Of a DNA stretch of 64,000 nt, positions 46,405 through 54,639 are shown in pieces. Source of the DNA: Pseudarcicella hirudinis (GTDB taxonomy: Bacteria; Bacteroidota; Bacteroidia; Cytophagales; Spirosomataceae). Position numbers and translations under genes: made by a program. Positions within the stretch are counted from its first letter, which is position 1. Every line of letters starts with the position of its first letter. The notes beneath the pieces are model-generated. The model made no database searches, was not told where the DNA came from, and saw only the letters and a list, made by a program, of their open reading frames with translations. Location: assembly GCF_900115665.1 (NCBI RefSeq), contig NZ_FOXH01000021.1, forward strand, positions 29,904 through 93,903, given 5' to 3'.

Positions 46405-49400
46405 TCACCAACCGTTATTGTATGCAGAGTTAGACTGCTTTGTATTAGAATTTATTGATTGTAACTCAGTGACAACTTTCTTAACCTCATTTACTGTATT
46501 AGCAGTATTTTGCTGTATGTCAAGCAGGTAAGTAGCCTGCTGACGAATTACCACTAAACTATCTGTTCCAACTCCGAATATTTTCTTTGTTATATCGTAC
46601 TGACTTCTAAACAAACCCGCTAACTCGTTTCCAGTCGCTTCAGTAATACTTCTTTGTATTTGTCCTGACAATCCGGAAGAACCTGAACCACCTGTAGGAC
46701 TTGTAGAAGGACTCGTAACAAGGTTTAAGCCTGTGATCTGTTGTAAAGCAGCAAATTGATCATTTGCACCACTTACAAGAGCATTGAATAACACCTTCAA
46801 ATTTGCAATTTTCGAAGCATCCAAGTTACCTTCTGCTGTTGCCTTCGTGAACTCAGTATAGAACTTGTCCATTGCTTCAGCAAGTACCTTATTTTTGAAT
46901 ATGGATAAGGCTGCATCCTGCATTGTTTTTTCAAAAAAGTCGGCAAGGTCTTGAACTCCTGTTTTGCCTTGTTTAAACATTTCTAACAAACTGTCTGTTA
47001 GATTATCGCTGGTAGTTCCTGTGAATAGCTCAGCTAATTGTTTCCGTAAATCTTCAAGTTGCTTTTGTGCATCATATCCTTTTTGTTCAAGTTCTACAAG
47101 CCTTTCAACTGTATCCTTTTCCCAGCCAATCAATTTACCTTCTAAAAGGAGCTTCTTTAAGTCTTCAAAGTTTTTACCAAACAGTGAAGCATAGACATTT
47201 CTTGTTCCAGTTTCAAACCACAAAAAATTATCCTTCAGCACTTGTGAAATATACAAACCACCTTGAATCTTTTTATACAGTTCATCATACTCTTTCTGAT
47301 ATGCCTGCGTCTGCTCTGACAATACTTTATATTCTGCAATTACACTCCTGTATTTTGTTGTGTTAGATTTAGCTTCCAGTACCTGCCTTGCATACAATGC
47401 CTCCTGGTACTTCCTTTCACCCTCTAAAATACCCTGATAGAACTTTTGATATTGTGCATTAGCTTCTCCAAATAAACCTACGATTCCACCAATTGCGCTT
47501 AATGCTCCTGTTATTCCGCCTATTATATTTCCTGATGCAAAACCTGCAATAGACTGAGCAGCAGCAGCACCAATACCCACCAAACGAGACAAATCAGATA
47601 ATGACTTACCAAGCTCCTGATTAAATTGTCCTACTTCATTTGATAGTCCTGAAAATGCACCAGATAAACTACCCAGGTCACTGGCTAAACCTTTAGCAAT
47701 TTCTTCCGTAGTACCTTTTAGATACTCGAAATTTTTAGCAATCTTATCAGACCAGGTTACTTTACCATCACCATTAGTGTCAATCTCTTTTATCCTTGTT
47801 TTTATTTCAAGAAGTGCTTTAACAATCCGTTTTCTCTCACTCTCAGAAACGATACTTTGACCAAACTGATCAGTTTGCCCGATCTCAAGTATTAAGTCTC
47901 TGTAACGGCTTTTAAGCTCATCTAAGTTTGATTGTTCAACACCAACTTTTAACTTAACTTCTAAGCCGGATAATTCAGCTTCTAGTTTTTTAGCTAACTC
48001 AGTTGGAAGTCCAGAACCTTGCTTTAGCAATTCTCTGATAACTTCAATCTGAGCTTTCGCCTGTATCCTGGTTAACTCTACGGTATCAATAGCAAGTTTC
48101 TTATAAATGGCAGTTTTTTGCAAAGCTTCGTCTTTTGCCGATTCAATAGCTTTCTGCTTTTCTTCATTAAGAACTTCTAAGCGTTCAGAAGTTAAAGCAC
48201 CTTTGTCAGATAGAGACTTCCTTTTCTGCTGATATTCTCTATCAATTTGTATTAATCTATCTGCGTAAGTCTTTGCAGACTCTATAGCATTTTTGTATAT
48301 ATCATCATCTGCTTTCTGCTTTTCATTAGTTGCAGTCTGAAGCGTTTTAGTTAGATATTCAAGTCTTTCTTTTTCACCCCCGGTTAGCGTCTCAGCTTGC
48401 TTACCTGAAAGCTTTTCATATTCCTGCTGTACAATTTGCAGATATGACTTATTAATATTTAGTTCTTTGGAGAATCTTTCATTTGCAGCCTGATCACCAA
48501 AATCCTTTTTAAAAGTTTCATAATTTGAGTAAATATTTTTCTGCTGTTCTAAGCTAATCTTTAGCTTTTCAGTATCCTGACGGTATTTCAAATCAGATAT
48601 GGCAGATTCTTTTGTAGCATCCAATCCGGAGCCATCGACTTTAATTTTGTTCTGAGGATTTTTGTTGAATTTTTCAACCTCAGTACTAATTTTTTGGAAA
48701 CGATCTCTGAGAGCCTGTAACTGTTCATCATCTTTACTTAGTCGTTTGCGGCTGTATTCTTGTTCAATTTCATAAACTTGACGTTGAAGACTTTCAGCAG
48801 CTTTGACATATGAATCATTTTTAGTTTCTTTTGTTAAATTTTTCCCAAGCACACCGCCCATTTTTGCCGCTTCAGCAGCTGCTTTGTCTTGCAAGCTTTT
48901 TGCTACTTGTTCAAGATTTTTCCTTTCTTTTTCAAGTGCCTCTACTGCATTTTCCCTATTTTTCTTAGCAGTTTCTTCATAGGCTTTTTTATACAATTCC
49001 TGATTTTTGTAATCCCCAGCCGTCAAGGCATTGAGAATTTTATTGCCTATCCCTACTGTTTCTTCTGGTTTTTTTAGATTCTCTTTTTCAGCCAGTAGAG
49101 CTTTTGTTGCCGCTTCCTCCAATGCTTTGTTTGCAGCAGCTTTATACAGAGTCATTTTAATATATTCGTCTGCATTATTTGCAAGTCCTTTCTCTACTTC
49201 AGCCAGATTTTTAACCTGTCCAGCTACTGCACCAATACTTTTATTATATTCTTCTACGACGGCTTTTTTATCGTATAGCCCTGTCTTTGCCAATTCAAGA
49301 TTAATACGTAGTGAACTGACATTCTTAACAGCCTGTGAATATTCAGAACCTTCAGAAAGAGAATCTGAAAGAGCTTTATTAAACTTTTCAGTTTCAGATA

Positions 49401-50091
49401 ATTTTTCTTTGAGAATGTCAAGTTTTGATATAAAATTGATTAATGGTTCTAACCCAAACGCAAGTAGTCCAGCAACCCCAATACCCGGCAAAATATTAGC
49501 TACCTTATATAACCCGCTCCAAAGCTTACCAACTACATTTTGATTTTTTTCAATTGCATTTCCAAGTGCATCAAAACCTACTTTTCCAACATTATTTACC
49601 CGTTGAATTTCTGCTTGTGTCTGCTGAAGCTTTAAATTATACTTTGATATAATTTCCGGATTATTGGAGGTGAGAGACATATTTGCATACAGCTCTGCTA
49701 CCTTTTGTAATTTTTGCAGTTTACCAATTGGCTTTTCAACTTCATTGGCAATTTTATTACCTAAATCATCAAAACCCTGTTTTCCGATTACTGCTAACCT
49801 GGCCAATTGTTTTTCATATTCTTGAATTTTAGCATTTGCAAGCTCTATTGTCGTTTCATTTGTAGCTGTCTGAGCTATCTTTTGAGCTTCAGACAGCTTT
49901 CGTTTTAGACCTTCTACAAGTCCTTCTGTTTGCTGAGGATTAAAAGCATTTGAAAGATTGTCAGAAATACGCTTACCCGCTAACTCAGCGGTATCGGATA
50001 CACCTTTTATTTCATTCTTAACTTGTGCTGTAGCAGTTTTCACTTCAGCAGAATTAATAAAAAAGTTTATATCTAAGTCTAAATCATTCAT
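46405..50091 (-). CDS. Phage tape measure protein
   Basis: The 1228-residue protein is by far the longest in the tail operon. It consists of long coiled-coil helices (for example KRISDNLSNAFNPQQTEGL and KRKSLSDKGALTSERLEVLN) broken by hydrophobic segments near 200-225 (ILPGIGVAGLLAFGLEPLIN) and 835-880 (IAGFASGNIIGGITGALSAI). Position between tail chaperones and distal tail protein plus this composition define tape measure proteins, which set tail length and often pass into the host membrane. A Ca-binding-like DTNGDGKVTW motif is at about 775. Its ATG overlaps the stop of the preceding chaperone frame by 4 nt. Confidence 0.9.
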   Translation of the reverse strand: MNDLDLDINFFINSAEVKTATAQVKNEIKGVSDTAELAGKRISDNLSNAFNPQQTEGLVEGLKRKLSEAQKIAQTATNETTIELANAKIQEYEKQLARLAVIGKQGFDDLGNKIANEVEKPIGKLQKLQKVAELYANMSLTSNNPEIISKYNLKLQQTQAEIQRVNNVGKVGFDALGNAIEKNQNVVGKLWSGLYKVANILPGIGVAGLLAFGLEPLINFISKLDILKEKLSETEKFNKALSDSLSEGSEYSQAVKNVSSLRINLELAKTGLYDKKAVVEEYNKSIGAVAGQVKNLAEVEKGLANNADEYIKMTLYKAAANKALEEAATKALLAEKENLKKPEETVGIGNKILNALTAGDYKNQELYKKAYEETAKKNRENAVEALEKERKNLEQVAKSLQDKAAAEAAKMGGVLGKNLTKETKNDSYVKAAESLQRQVYEIEQEYSRKRLSKDDEQLQALRDRFQKISTEVEKFNKNPQNKIKVDGSGLDATKESAISDLKYRQDTEKLKISLEQQKNIYSNYETFKKDFGDQAANERFSKELNINKSYLQIVQQEYEKLSGKQAETLTGGEKERLEYLTKTLQTATNEKQKADDDIYKNAIESAKTYADRLIQIDREYQQKRKSLSDKGALTSERLEVLNEEKQKAIESAKDEALQKTAIYKKLAIDTVELTRIQAKAQIEVIRELLKQGSGLPTELAKKLEAELSGLEVKLKVGVEQSNLDELKSRYRDLILEIGQTDQFGQSIVSESERKRIVKALLEIKTRIKEIDTNGDGKVTWSDKIAKNFEYLKGTTEEIAKGLASDLGSLSGAFSGLSNEVGQFNQELGKSLSDLSRLVGIGAAAAQSIAGFASGNIIGGITGALSAIGGIVGLFGEANAQYQKFYQGILEGERKYQEALYARQVLEAKSNTTKYRSVIAEYKVLSEQTQAYQKEYDELYKKIQGGLYISQVLKDNFLWFETGTRNVYASLFGKNFEDLKKLLLEGKLIGWEKDTVERLVELEQKGYDAQKQLEDLRKQLAELFTGTTSDNLTDSLLEMFKQGKTGVQDLADFFEKTMQDAALSIFKNKVLAEAMDKFYTEFTKATAEGNLDASKIANLKVLFNALVSGANDQFAALQQITGLNLVTSPSTSPTGGSGSSGLSGQIQRSITEATGNELAGLFRSQYDITKKIFGVGTDSLVVIRQQATYLLDIQQNTANTVNEVKKVVTELQSINSNTKQSNSAYNNGW

Positions 50092-50279
50092 CTGTTTTTC
50101 AACCTTTCAAATAGTTGTTTGCCACTTACATTTACTTTAACACTTGATTTTTTAACTGTACGTGGAGAATCTGCCAACAACATTGTAATTGCTACCCAAC
50201 TCCTTTTATAAAAAATCTCATTCCAGGACATCCCCGTTTTTTCCATAATATGATATAAAACCCCGAACAGGCTATTCAT
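50088..50279 (-). CDS. Second tail assembly chaperone part (T-like), probably made by -1 frameshift
   Basis: A complete ATG-started frame of 63 residues (MNSLFGVLYHIMEKTGMSWN) would stand alone here, but the frame is open upstream to 50408. It overlaps the preceding chaperone frame by 118 nt and lies at -1 relative to it. The upstream codons read as protein-like (FIGFYEYYQIHEEFQDSGSS), which suggests a G/GT-style fusion made by programmed -1 frameshifting, as in many long-tailed phages. I find no canonical slippery heptamer; GAT_TTT at 50359-50354 allows a single-tRNA slip. It ends with an ATGA overlap into the tape measure gene. The position matches a chaperone that guides tape measure and tube assembly. 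Confidence 0.6.
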   Translation of the reverse strand: MNSLFGVLYHIMEKTGMSWNEIFYKRSWVAITMLLADSPRTVKKSSVKVNVSGKQLFERLKNR

Positions 50280-50290
50280 TCCTACTGATA

Positions 50291-50737
50291 TTAACTCCTG
50301 TTCTTTGCTTGACCCAGAATCCTGAAACTCCTCATGAATCTGGTAATATTCATAAAATCCGATGAACCACCGAACACTATTAACATTTCGACCATCCCTA
50401 AAACTTGTTCAGCAGATCTATTTCTCATTAACCATTTTGCGATTATTTTATGCAATGCTTTTGATAAGTAGAAATTTCTAAACATACAGATAGCAAGCAT
50501 TCTACAAAATGTTTCTAAGTGTTTTGCTAAAAGTCCTGTAGATTCTGCGATTGTAGGATTTTCTAGTTCATTGTCAGAAATTCCAGTTTCAGACAGATAT
50601 TTTGACATTAACACAAGTTGAGAACAAGAAGGTTGATAAATTTTTGGCTTCCAAAGCCAAAGAAAAAGGGGCGGCTTAATATTTAAAGCTACCCCTTCTC
50701 TTAATAACGTCTTAGCAGCTTTTACTTCTACGTTCAT
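50291..50737 (-). CDS. Tail assembly chaperone (G-like)
   Basis: The 148-residue protein starts at ATG 50737, which shares one base with the major tail stop (TAATG), so translation is coupled; a longer frame from 50761 overlaps the major tail gene and is unlikely. It is mostly helical (EVKAAKTLLREGVALNIKPP, LLAKHLETFCRMLAICMFRN). The place between major tail protein and tape measure, and the -1 frame that continues past its end, fit the first tail assembly chaperone of siphoviruses. The last 28 residues (VFGGSSDFMNITRFMRS) are less protein-like than the -1 frame, supporting a frameshift product. No sequence motif identifies the family directly. Confidence 0.65.
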   Translation of the reverse strand: MNVEVKAAKTLLREGVALNIKPPLFLWLWKPKIYQPSCSQLVLMSKYLSETGISDNELENPTIAESTGLLAKHLETFCRMLAICMFRNFYLSKALHKIIAKWLMRNRSAEQVLGMVEMLIVFGGSSDFMNITRFMRSFRILGQAKNRS

Positions 50738-51246
50738 TATGTCGTTGCTGGTTGAGTCCATTTATAATCAGGAACACTTACAAATCCCGTATCTGTTACC
50801 TCTACTTCACAAGCCAAGTGCATAATTTGGTTATCGGCCATCTGGAAATTTTTCGCAACCGTCCAACTACCACGTGGCACTTCGAATATCAGGTTGTCTA
50901 AGGTAGTAACCCTTAGGGCAAAAATCTTTTCAGTAGGTAAAGTTTTCGCCTTGTTAAAGGTTTTAACACCGTTCACAGTCGTCACCGTTCCGCCTAACAA
51001 TTTTGCCATCATTTCGACTGAAACGTCTATTACGCTAAACGTAATAATGTCTTGACCAGGCGTGATACCAATTTTTACAGGAGAAGGGCTGCCAACCTTA
51101 AAAAACTTGTTTTTTGTCGGTGCCGACTCGTTCAGATAAACAGTATCTTTCAATACTGCGATCTGTGAATAATTAGTTGTTGTTCCATCAGTCGTACTAA
51201 AGTCTCCAATCTCTACTTTTGCACAACCTACGCTGTAAATTTCCAT
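50737..51246 (-). CDS. Phage major tail (tube) protein
   Basis: The 169-residue beta-rich protein begins MEIYSVGCAKVEIGDFSTTD and has FFKVGSPSPVKIGITPGQDI, FSVIDVSVEMMAKLLGGTVT and FEVPRGSWTVAKNFQM, which suit a tail tube sandwich. Its place before the tail chaperones and tape measure is that of a major tail protein. Many copies would form the tube. It is preceded by a small acidic-tailed protein and lies about 300 nt from the next structural gene. The stop shares a base with the next gene's start. Confidence 0.75.
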   Translation of the reverse strand: MEIYSVGCAKVEIGDFSTTDGTTTNYSQIAVLKDTVYLNESAPTKNKFFKVGSPSPVKIGITPGQDIITFSVIDVSVEMMAKLLGGTVTTVNGVKTFNKAKTLPTEKIFALRVTTLDNLIFEVPRGSWTVAKNFQMADNQIMHLACEVEVTDTGFVSVPDYKWTQPATT

Positions 51247-51297
51247 AATTTATTTTTTAAAATTGTTTAACTATAAGGTTTGCAGAGACTTTATCAA

Positions 51298-51573
51298 TTA
51301 GCTGTTACCTTCAGTGTCATTTTCGCTTTCTTGCTCCTGATCAGGTACATCCACTAAACCGGACTTGCCACCTTTTTTAACAGGTTTCGAAGCTTTTGTG
51401 CTGGGGGTTCTTTCAACCCAAAGAACCTCCTTGTCTTCTAAAGTTTTTGCGTGATTTTTGGCATCATTTTCATTTGATTTTGTGAAAGCCTGATTATCTG
51501 AGGTTACAAAAAAACCTGATTCCTTAGGATATTGATTGAAAATAATATTCAATACTTCTTTTCTTTCCGACAT
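51298..51573 (-). CDS. Small phage protein with acidic C-terminal tail, unknown function
   Basis: The 91-residue protein has a folded first half (MSERKEVLNIIFNQYPKESG, FFVTSDNQAFTKSNENDAKN), a Lys-rich linker and an acidic C-terminus (VPDQEQESENDTEGNS). I do not recognise it. It sits between the lysis cassette and the major tail gene, where head-tail connector or virion accessory genes may lie. It is too small for an enzyme. Confidence 0.55.
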   Translation of the reverse strand: MSERKEVLNIIFNQYPKESGFFVTSDNQAFTKSNENDAKNHAKTLEDKEVLWVERTPSTKASKPVKKGGKSGLVDVPDQEQESENDTEGNS

Positions 51574-51606
51574 TTTAAACGTGTTTTAAATAAGATTTGA
51601 AATTGA

Positions 51607-52272
51607 TTAAAATTGAATGATTTGATATGATAAGCCTACACCGATGGTAGGAGTGAACTTTTGTACTGGATCATAACGATACCCGGCAAATAGACCTACT
51701 CCGAGCCGTTTTTTCCTTTCAGGTTCAAGGCTGAATCTCTGAACTGAGTAAATGTGTGCATTCGGGTCAGCAATTGAAATATCCCGGAAGGTTCGTTTTC
51801 CGGTCAGCCAATTGCCTTTTGTATATTTCACATCAATCAACTCTACATTGTAAGAATACTGAAGTGTTCTGGTATTGGTATTTAGCCTTGCAGTTAACCA
51901 TTTGTTTTCATACACATAGTTAACTGAATCCCGAATGGCTACTTTGACAGTATCTGAAACTACCGCCCTAACCCTTGTCAATTCTTCCAGCTGTGAAATT
52001 TTCAGCTTTAGTTTATTGACTAATGTATCTGCAAAACCCTGACTTGCAATCTGTTTTTCAGCGTCAGTTTTTACTAACACTTCTTTATATACGACATGCT
52101 CTACTGAATCGACTTTTATCTTGTACCTGGTCTGAATTGCATTACCATTTACGGAAGCTATCGTTTCAATTCGTTTCTGTTGTCTGTAACTGTTACTAAA
52201 TTGTTTGTAGTTGAAATACAAGCTTATCAACAATAGCAAACAGGTAGTAAAAGCGAAAATTTGTAGTCTCAT
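51607..52272 (-). CDS. Membrane-anchored coiled-coil protein of the lysis cassette (spanin-like)
   Basis: The 221-residue protein has one N-terminal transmembrane helix (about 4-22, LQIFAFTTCLLLLISLYFNY), a coiled-coil middle (about 60-120, KLKLKISQLEELTRVRAVVS) and a C-terminal beta part ending GVGLSYQIIQF. A terminal aromatic residue after beta strands is the outer-membrane barrel signal in Gram-negatives. An inner-membrane anchor plus coiled coil is the layout of Rz-type i-spanins (DUF6808-like in Bacteroidota), so I call it spanin-like. It starts 3 nt before the lipoprotein gene stop (4-nt overlap) and belongs to the same cassette. Function is inferred from order and topology. Confidence 0.6.
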   Translation of the reverse strand: MRLQIFAFTTCLLLLISLYFNYKQFSNSYRQQKRIETIASVNGNAIQTRYKIKVDSVEHVVYKEVLVKTDAEKQIASQGFADTLVNKLKLKISQLEELTRVRAVVSDTVKVAIRDSVNYVYENKWLTARLNTNTRTLQYSYNVELIDVKYTKGNWLTGKRTFRDISIADPNAHIYSVQRFSLEPERKKRLGVGLFAGYRYDPVQKFTPTIGVGLSYQIIQF

Positions 52273-52685
52273 TGGCTGGCATATGAGTATCTTGCTTCAT
52301 ACTCTAAGCGTAACTTTTTATTCCTACTGTAGAGATTCTGTATTTTCCTTATCTCAGCTTCATTAGAATCAATTGCAATTTTCATTTTCCGATTCTGTTC
52401 AGAAAGCTGATTTGCAAGCAGCCTGTTTTCAATCAATACCGCCTTATATCCGGTTACACATGTATCACAGACACCAAACGAATTTTGATTTACCTGTTCA
52501 ATTTCTTCACGTAGCTTTTTGATTTGCAGTACCTTTTTAACATGCTGAGCAATATCAGTAGTTTTTACAGCTGAAGGATGCTTTTTTACAACCTGAGTCT
52601 TTTCCTTTACCTCGGGAGTTGACAAACAGCCTATCACAAATAACAAAGCAAAAATGAATGCAAATTCTTTAAACATATTTTTCAT
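52269..52685 (-). CDS. Putative lipoprotein of the lysis cassette (Rz1-like)
   Basis: I choose ATG 52685 (MKNMFKEFAFIFALLFVIGC); the longer frame from 52730 adds 15 polar residues and would break the signal. VIGC is a lipobox, so the 138-residue protein is lipidated at Cys20. The mature part is a charged coiled coil (KKVLQIKKLREEIEQVNQNS, LANQLSEQNRKMKIAIDSNE). It overlaps the end of the GH108 endolysin gene by 17 nt and is followed by the membrane-anchored protein, as Rz1/Rz pairs often overlap. An outer-membrane spanin subunit is a reasonable inference; this protein is longer than classic Rz1. Confidence 0.6.
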   Translation of the reverse strand: MKNMFKEFAFIFALLFVIGCLSTPEVKEKTQVVKKHPSAVKTTDIAQHVKKVLQIKKLREEIEQVNQNSFGVCDTCVTGYKAVLIENRLLANQLSEQNRKMKIAIDSNEAEIRKIQNLYSRNKKLRLEYEARYSYASQ

Positions 52686-53289
52686 GGAGATGAATTTTTT
52701 TGAGGTTAACGATTCGATTAATCCAGCCACGTAGGAACTTTCTTTGACTGCCTACGCCAATTTTTTTGTAATAAGAAGCTCTGTAATTGTAAATTTTTGT
52801 ATATAACTTTTTGCTATTTGCCTGATTGATTTTTTTTACTGTTTCAGAGCCTAATACACCATCTCTTTTTGCTCCTACTAATCCCTGAATTGCTTTTAAA
52901 TGTATATTCCCTCGTCCTGGTCCACAATTCACAAGAATGTCTGTAATTACTTCAGCAACTGCCTGATTTTTAATTTCATGAGCTTTAGCCTGCTTCCAAT
53001 ACATAAATTTATATATCGGCTTAATGTCTTTTTGTGTTGTCATTGAAAGATCAACACTTGTTAATTTGCCATCCCGGTTTTTATCACATACAAGGGCAAT
53101 TGATTTATTACAGGCAATCCGGTAAGTTTGAAATGTTACTCCGAACTTTGTTGCGCCACCACGATCATATTGCACAATTGTAAATAAGATACCTTCAGCT
53201 TTTAACAAATGAGGGAAATACTTTTCAAAATCGGCTGCTTTAGAGGTATTACATATAAATACAATTAGAAATAACAATAAACGCTTCAT
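52669..53289 (-). CDS. GH108-type phage endolysin with signal peptide
   Basis: The 206-residue protein has a signal peptide (MKRLLLFLIVFICNTSKAAD). The GH108 N-terminal lysozyme domain contains LLKAEGILFTIVQYDRGGATKFGVT, cited in two parts: KAEGILF with the catalytic Glu and YDRGGATKFGVT. DKNRDGKLTSVDLS looks like an EF-hand-type Ca site in the middle. A PG_binding_3-like second domain (about 125-206: GRGNIHLKAIQGLVGAKRDG) follows. GH108 enzymes cut the glycan strand of peptidoglycan. The signal peptide means Sec export, so a holin may not be needed for release. It is placed between capsid-side and tail-side structural genes with its own lysis partners. Confidence 0.85.
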   Translation of the reverse strand: MKRLLLFLIVFICNTSKAADFEKYFPHLLKAEGILFTIVQYDRGGATKFGVTFQTYRIACNKSIALVCDKNRDGKLTSVDLSMTTQKDIKPIYKFMYWKQAKAHEIKNQAVAEVITDILVNCGPGRGNIHLKAIQGLVGAKRDGVLGSETVKKINQANSKKLYTKIYNYRASYYKKIGVGSQRKFLRGWINRIVNLKKIHLHEKYV

Positions 53290-53343
53290 AAGGGTTTGTT
53301 TAAGTGGAGCGTTGCCAATCGCTCCACTGTTAAATGATTGTTT

Positions 53344-53577
53344 TTACTGAGATGCTTTTTCAAAATTAAGATAGTAGTAATCACCTCTTTTAAAGAACTC
53401 GGCGCCTTTAGTTCCCTTACATACATTTAGTGTAAGGTGACCCGCCGGAGTAGATTTTGAATAGTCTGCATTTTCACCATCCGTTCCATATACTACGCTA
53501 AAGGAAACAGCAAGCGAATCTTTAAAATGACCAATCTCTACGATTGAATTACATTGAAATTTTGCTTTGACCGACAT
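53344..53577 (-). CDS. Small phage protein, possible head decoration or connector
   Basis: The 77-residue beta-rich protein begins MSVKAKFQCNSIVEIGHFKD and ends FFKRGDYYYLNFEKASQ. It follows the major capsid gene on the same strand (84 nt). I do not recognise its family. Its place and size suggest a decoration or small virion protein, without motif support. It has no signal peptide. Confidence 0.5.
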   Translation of the reverse strand: MSVKAKFQCNSIVEIGHFKDSLAVSFSVVYGTDGENADYSKSTPAGHLTLNVCKGTKGAEFFKRGDYYYLNFEKASQ

Positions 53578-53661
53578 GATAAATTTGATTAAAATGGGAG
53601 TGATTAAGCATCAAACACTCCCGGTTAGACTTCGTCTCAGTATGCTTTTTTATGGTTTACA

Positions 53662-54597
53662 TTATGCTTTGTTGATGCTGAGAATTGCAGCACAATGTTG
53701 CACACGCATGTTGACTGCAAGAAAATAGTGCCTGTAAGCAAGCGTATTCACTTGATTTTTTGCATCCAACTCAGAAGGCGTATAATACTGTTTTGTTTTC
53801 CCTGTTTTCTTGCCAATATTTTTAACTACGAAAACAAACGATGCCTGGTATTGTCCAGCTGAAGGGGAAGCCCCAAACGCAAGTTTAGTTTTTGTACTGC
53901 TATTAAAATATGGATTCTGAGCATAACGGAAAATCTCAAAGCCAAGAATGCGAGGTGCTGGCTTACCTTCCGTATAGTTTACCAGTTGATCACCAAAATT
54001 CTTCCTGTCCAATAGCAGGTCATTCCAATGATCATCACACAAAATCAATCGCCTTCCCTCAGCTGGCATTTTCGGATTAGCCGAGTCACATGCTGCCTTT
54101 AAATTTACCAATGCTTCATACGAAGCCTTTAAGCGTTCCCCGGAAGCTTCAGTTCCAACGCCAGTCACTAAAATAACAGGTGTAGCAGCAGTATTTGCAG
54201 CAGGTGCAATTGCGTGAGCTGCTTTTATGAATTTCTTTACCAAAATCGCTTCAGTGTGAGAATTTGTCGCAGAGTCAATTCTGTTGTATGAAGCTCCCAT
54301 TGCCTGATCGTCTGTAATTGTCGTAGGCAAAGATGAGAATTTATCAAGTGAAATTGTTGTCTCAGAATCCGTATAAGCTTGTAATGCCAGCGGATATGTA
54401 GTATTATTCACCAGTACGTCTGGCGAAAAATCCGTATTAGAAATATGGATAATATTTGCTTCAGTGGCAGTTCCAGAACCTACCTCAATTACGGTTGTGT
54501 CAAGCTCAGGGATACCATCTAACCAGGGTGCATTTGCGGCATCGTTGATATTTCGCTCAACTCTTGCTTGCCACATTTCAGGATAATTTGCAGGCAT
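53662..54597 (-). CDS. Phage major capsid protein
   Basis: The 311-residue protein begins MPANYPEMWQARVERNINDA and has IELPELDT-type start, FSSLPTTITDDQAMGASYNR, EGRRLILCDDHWNDLLLDRK and NTLAYRHYFLAVNMRVQHCA, a pattern of the HK97-fold capsids in Mu-like Bacteroidota phages. It comes right after the prohead protease/scaffold gene (42-nt gap), the standard order. An N-terminal scaffold region is absent, so scaffolding comes from the protease fusion. Many copies form the head shell. Confidence 0.85.
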   Translation of the reverse strand: MPANYPEMWQARVERNINDAANAPWLDGIPELDTTVIEVGSGTATEANIIHISNTDFSPDVLVNNTTYPLALQAYTDSETTISLDKFSSLPTTITDDQAMGASYNRIDSATNSHTEAILVKKFIKAAHAIAPAANTAATPVILVTGVGTEASGERLKASYEALVNLKAACDSANPKMPAEGRRLILCDDHWNDLLLDRKNFGDQLVNYTEGKPAPRILGFEIFRYAQNPYFNSSTKTKLAFGASPSAGQYQASFVFVVKNIGKKTGKTKQYYTPSELDAKNQVNTLAYRHYFLAVNMRVQHCAAILSINKA

Positions 54598-54639
54598 GTA
54601 TTTTTTAAATTTAAGGTGATAAGATTTTTTTTATGAGTA

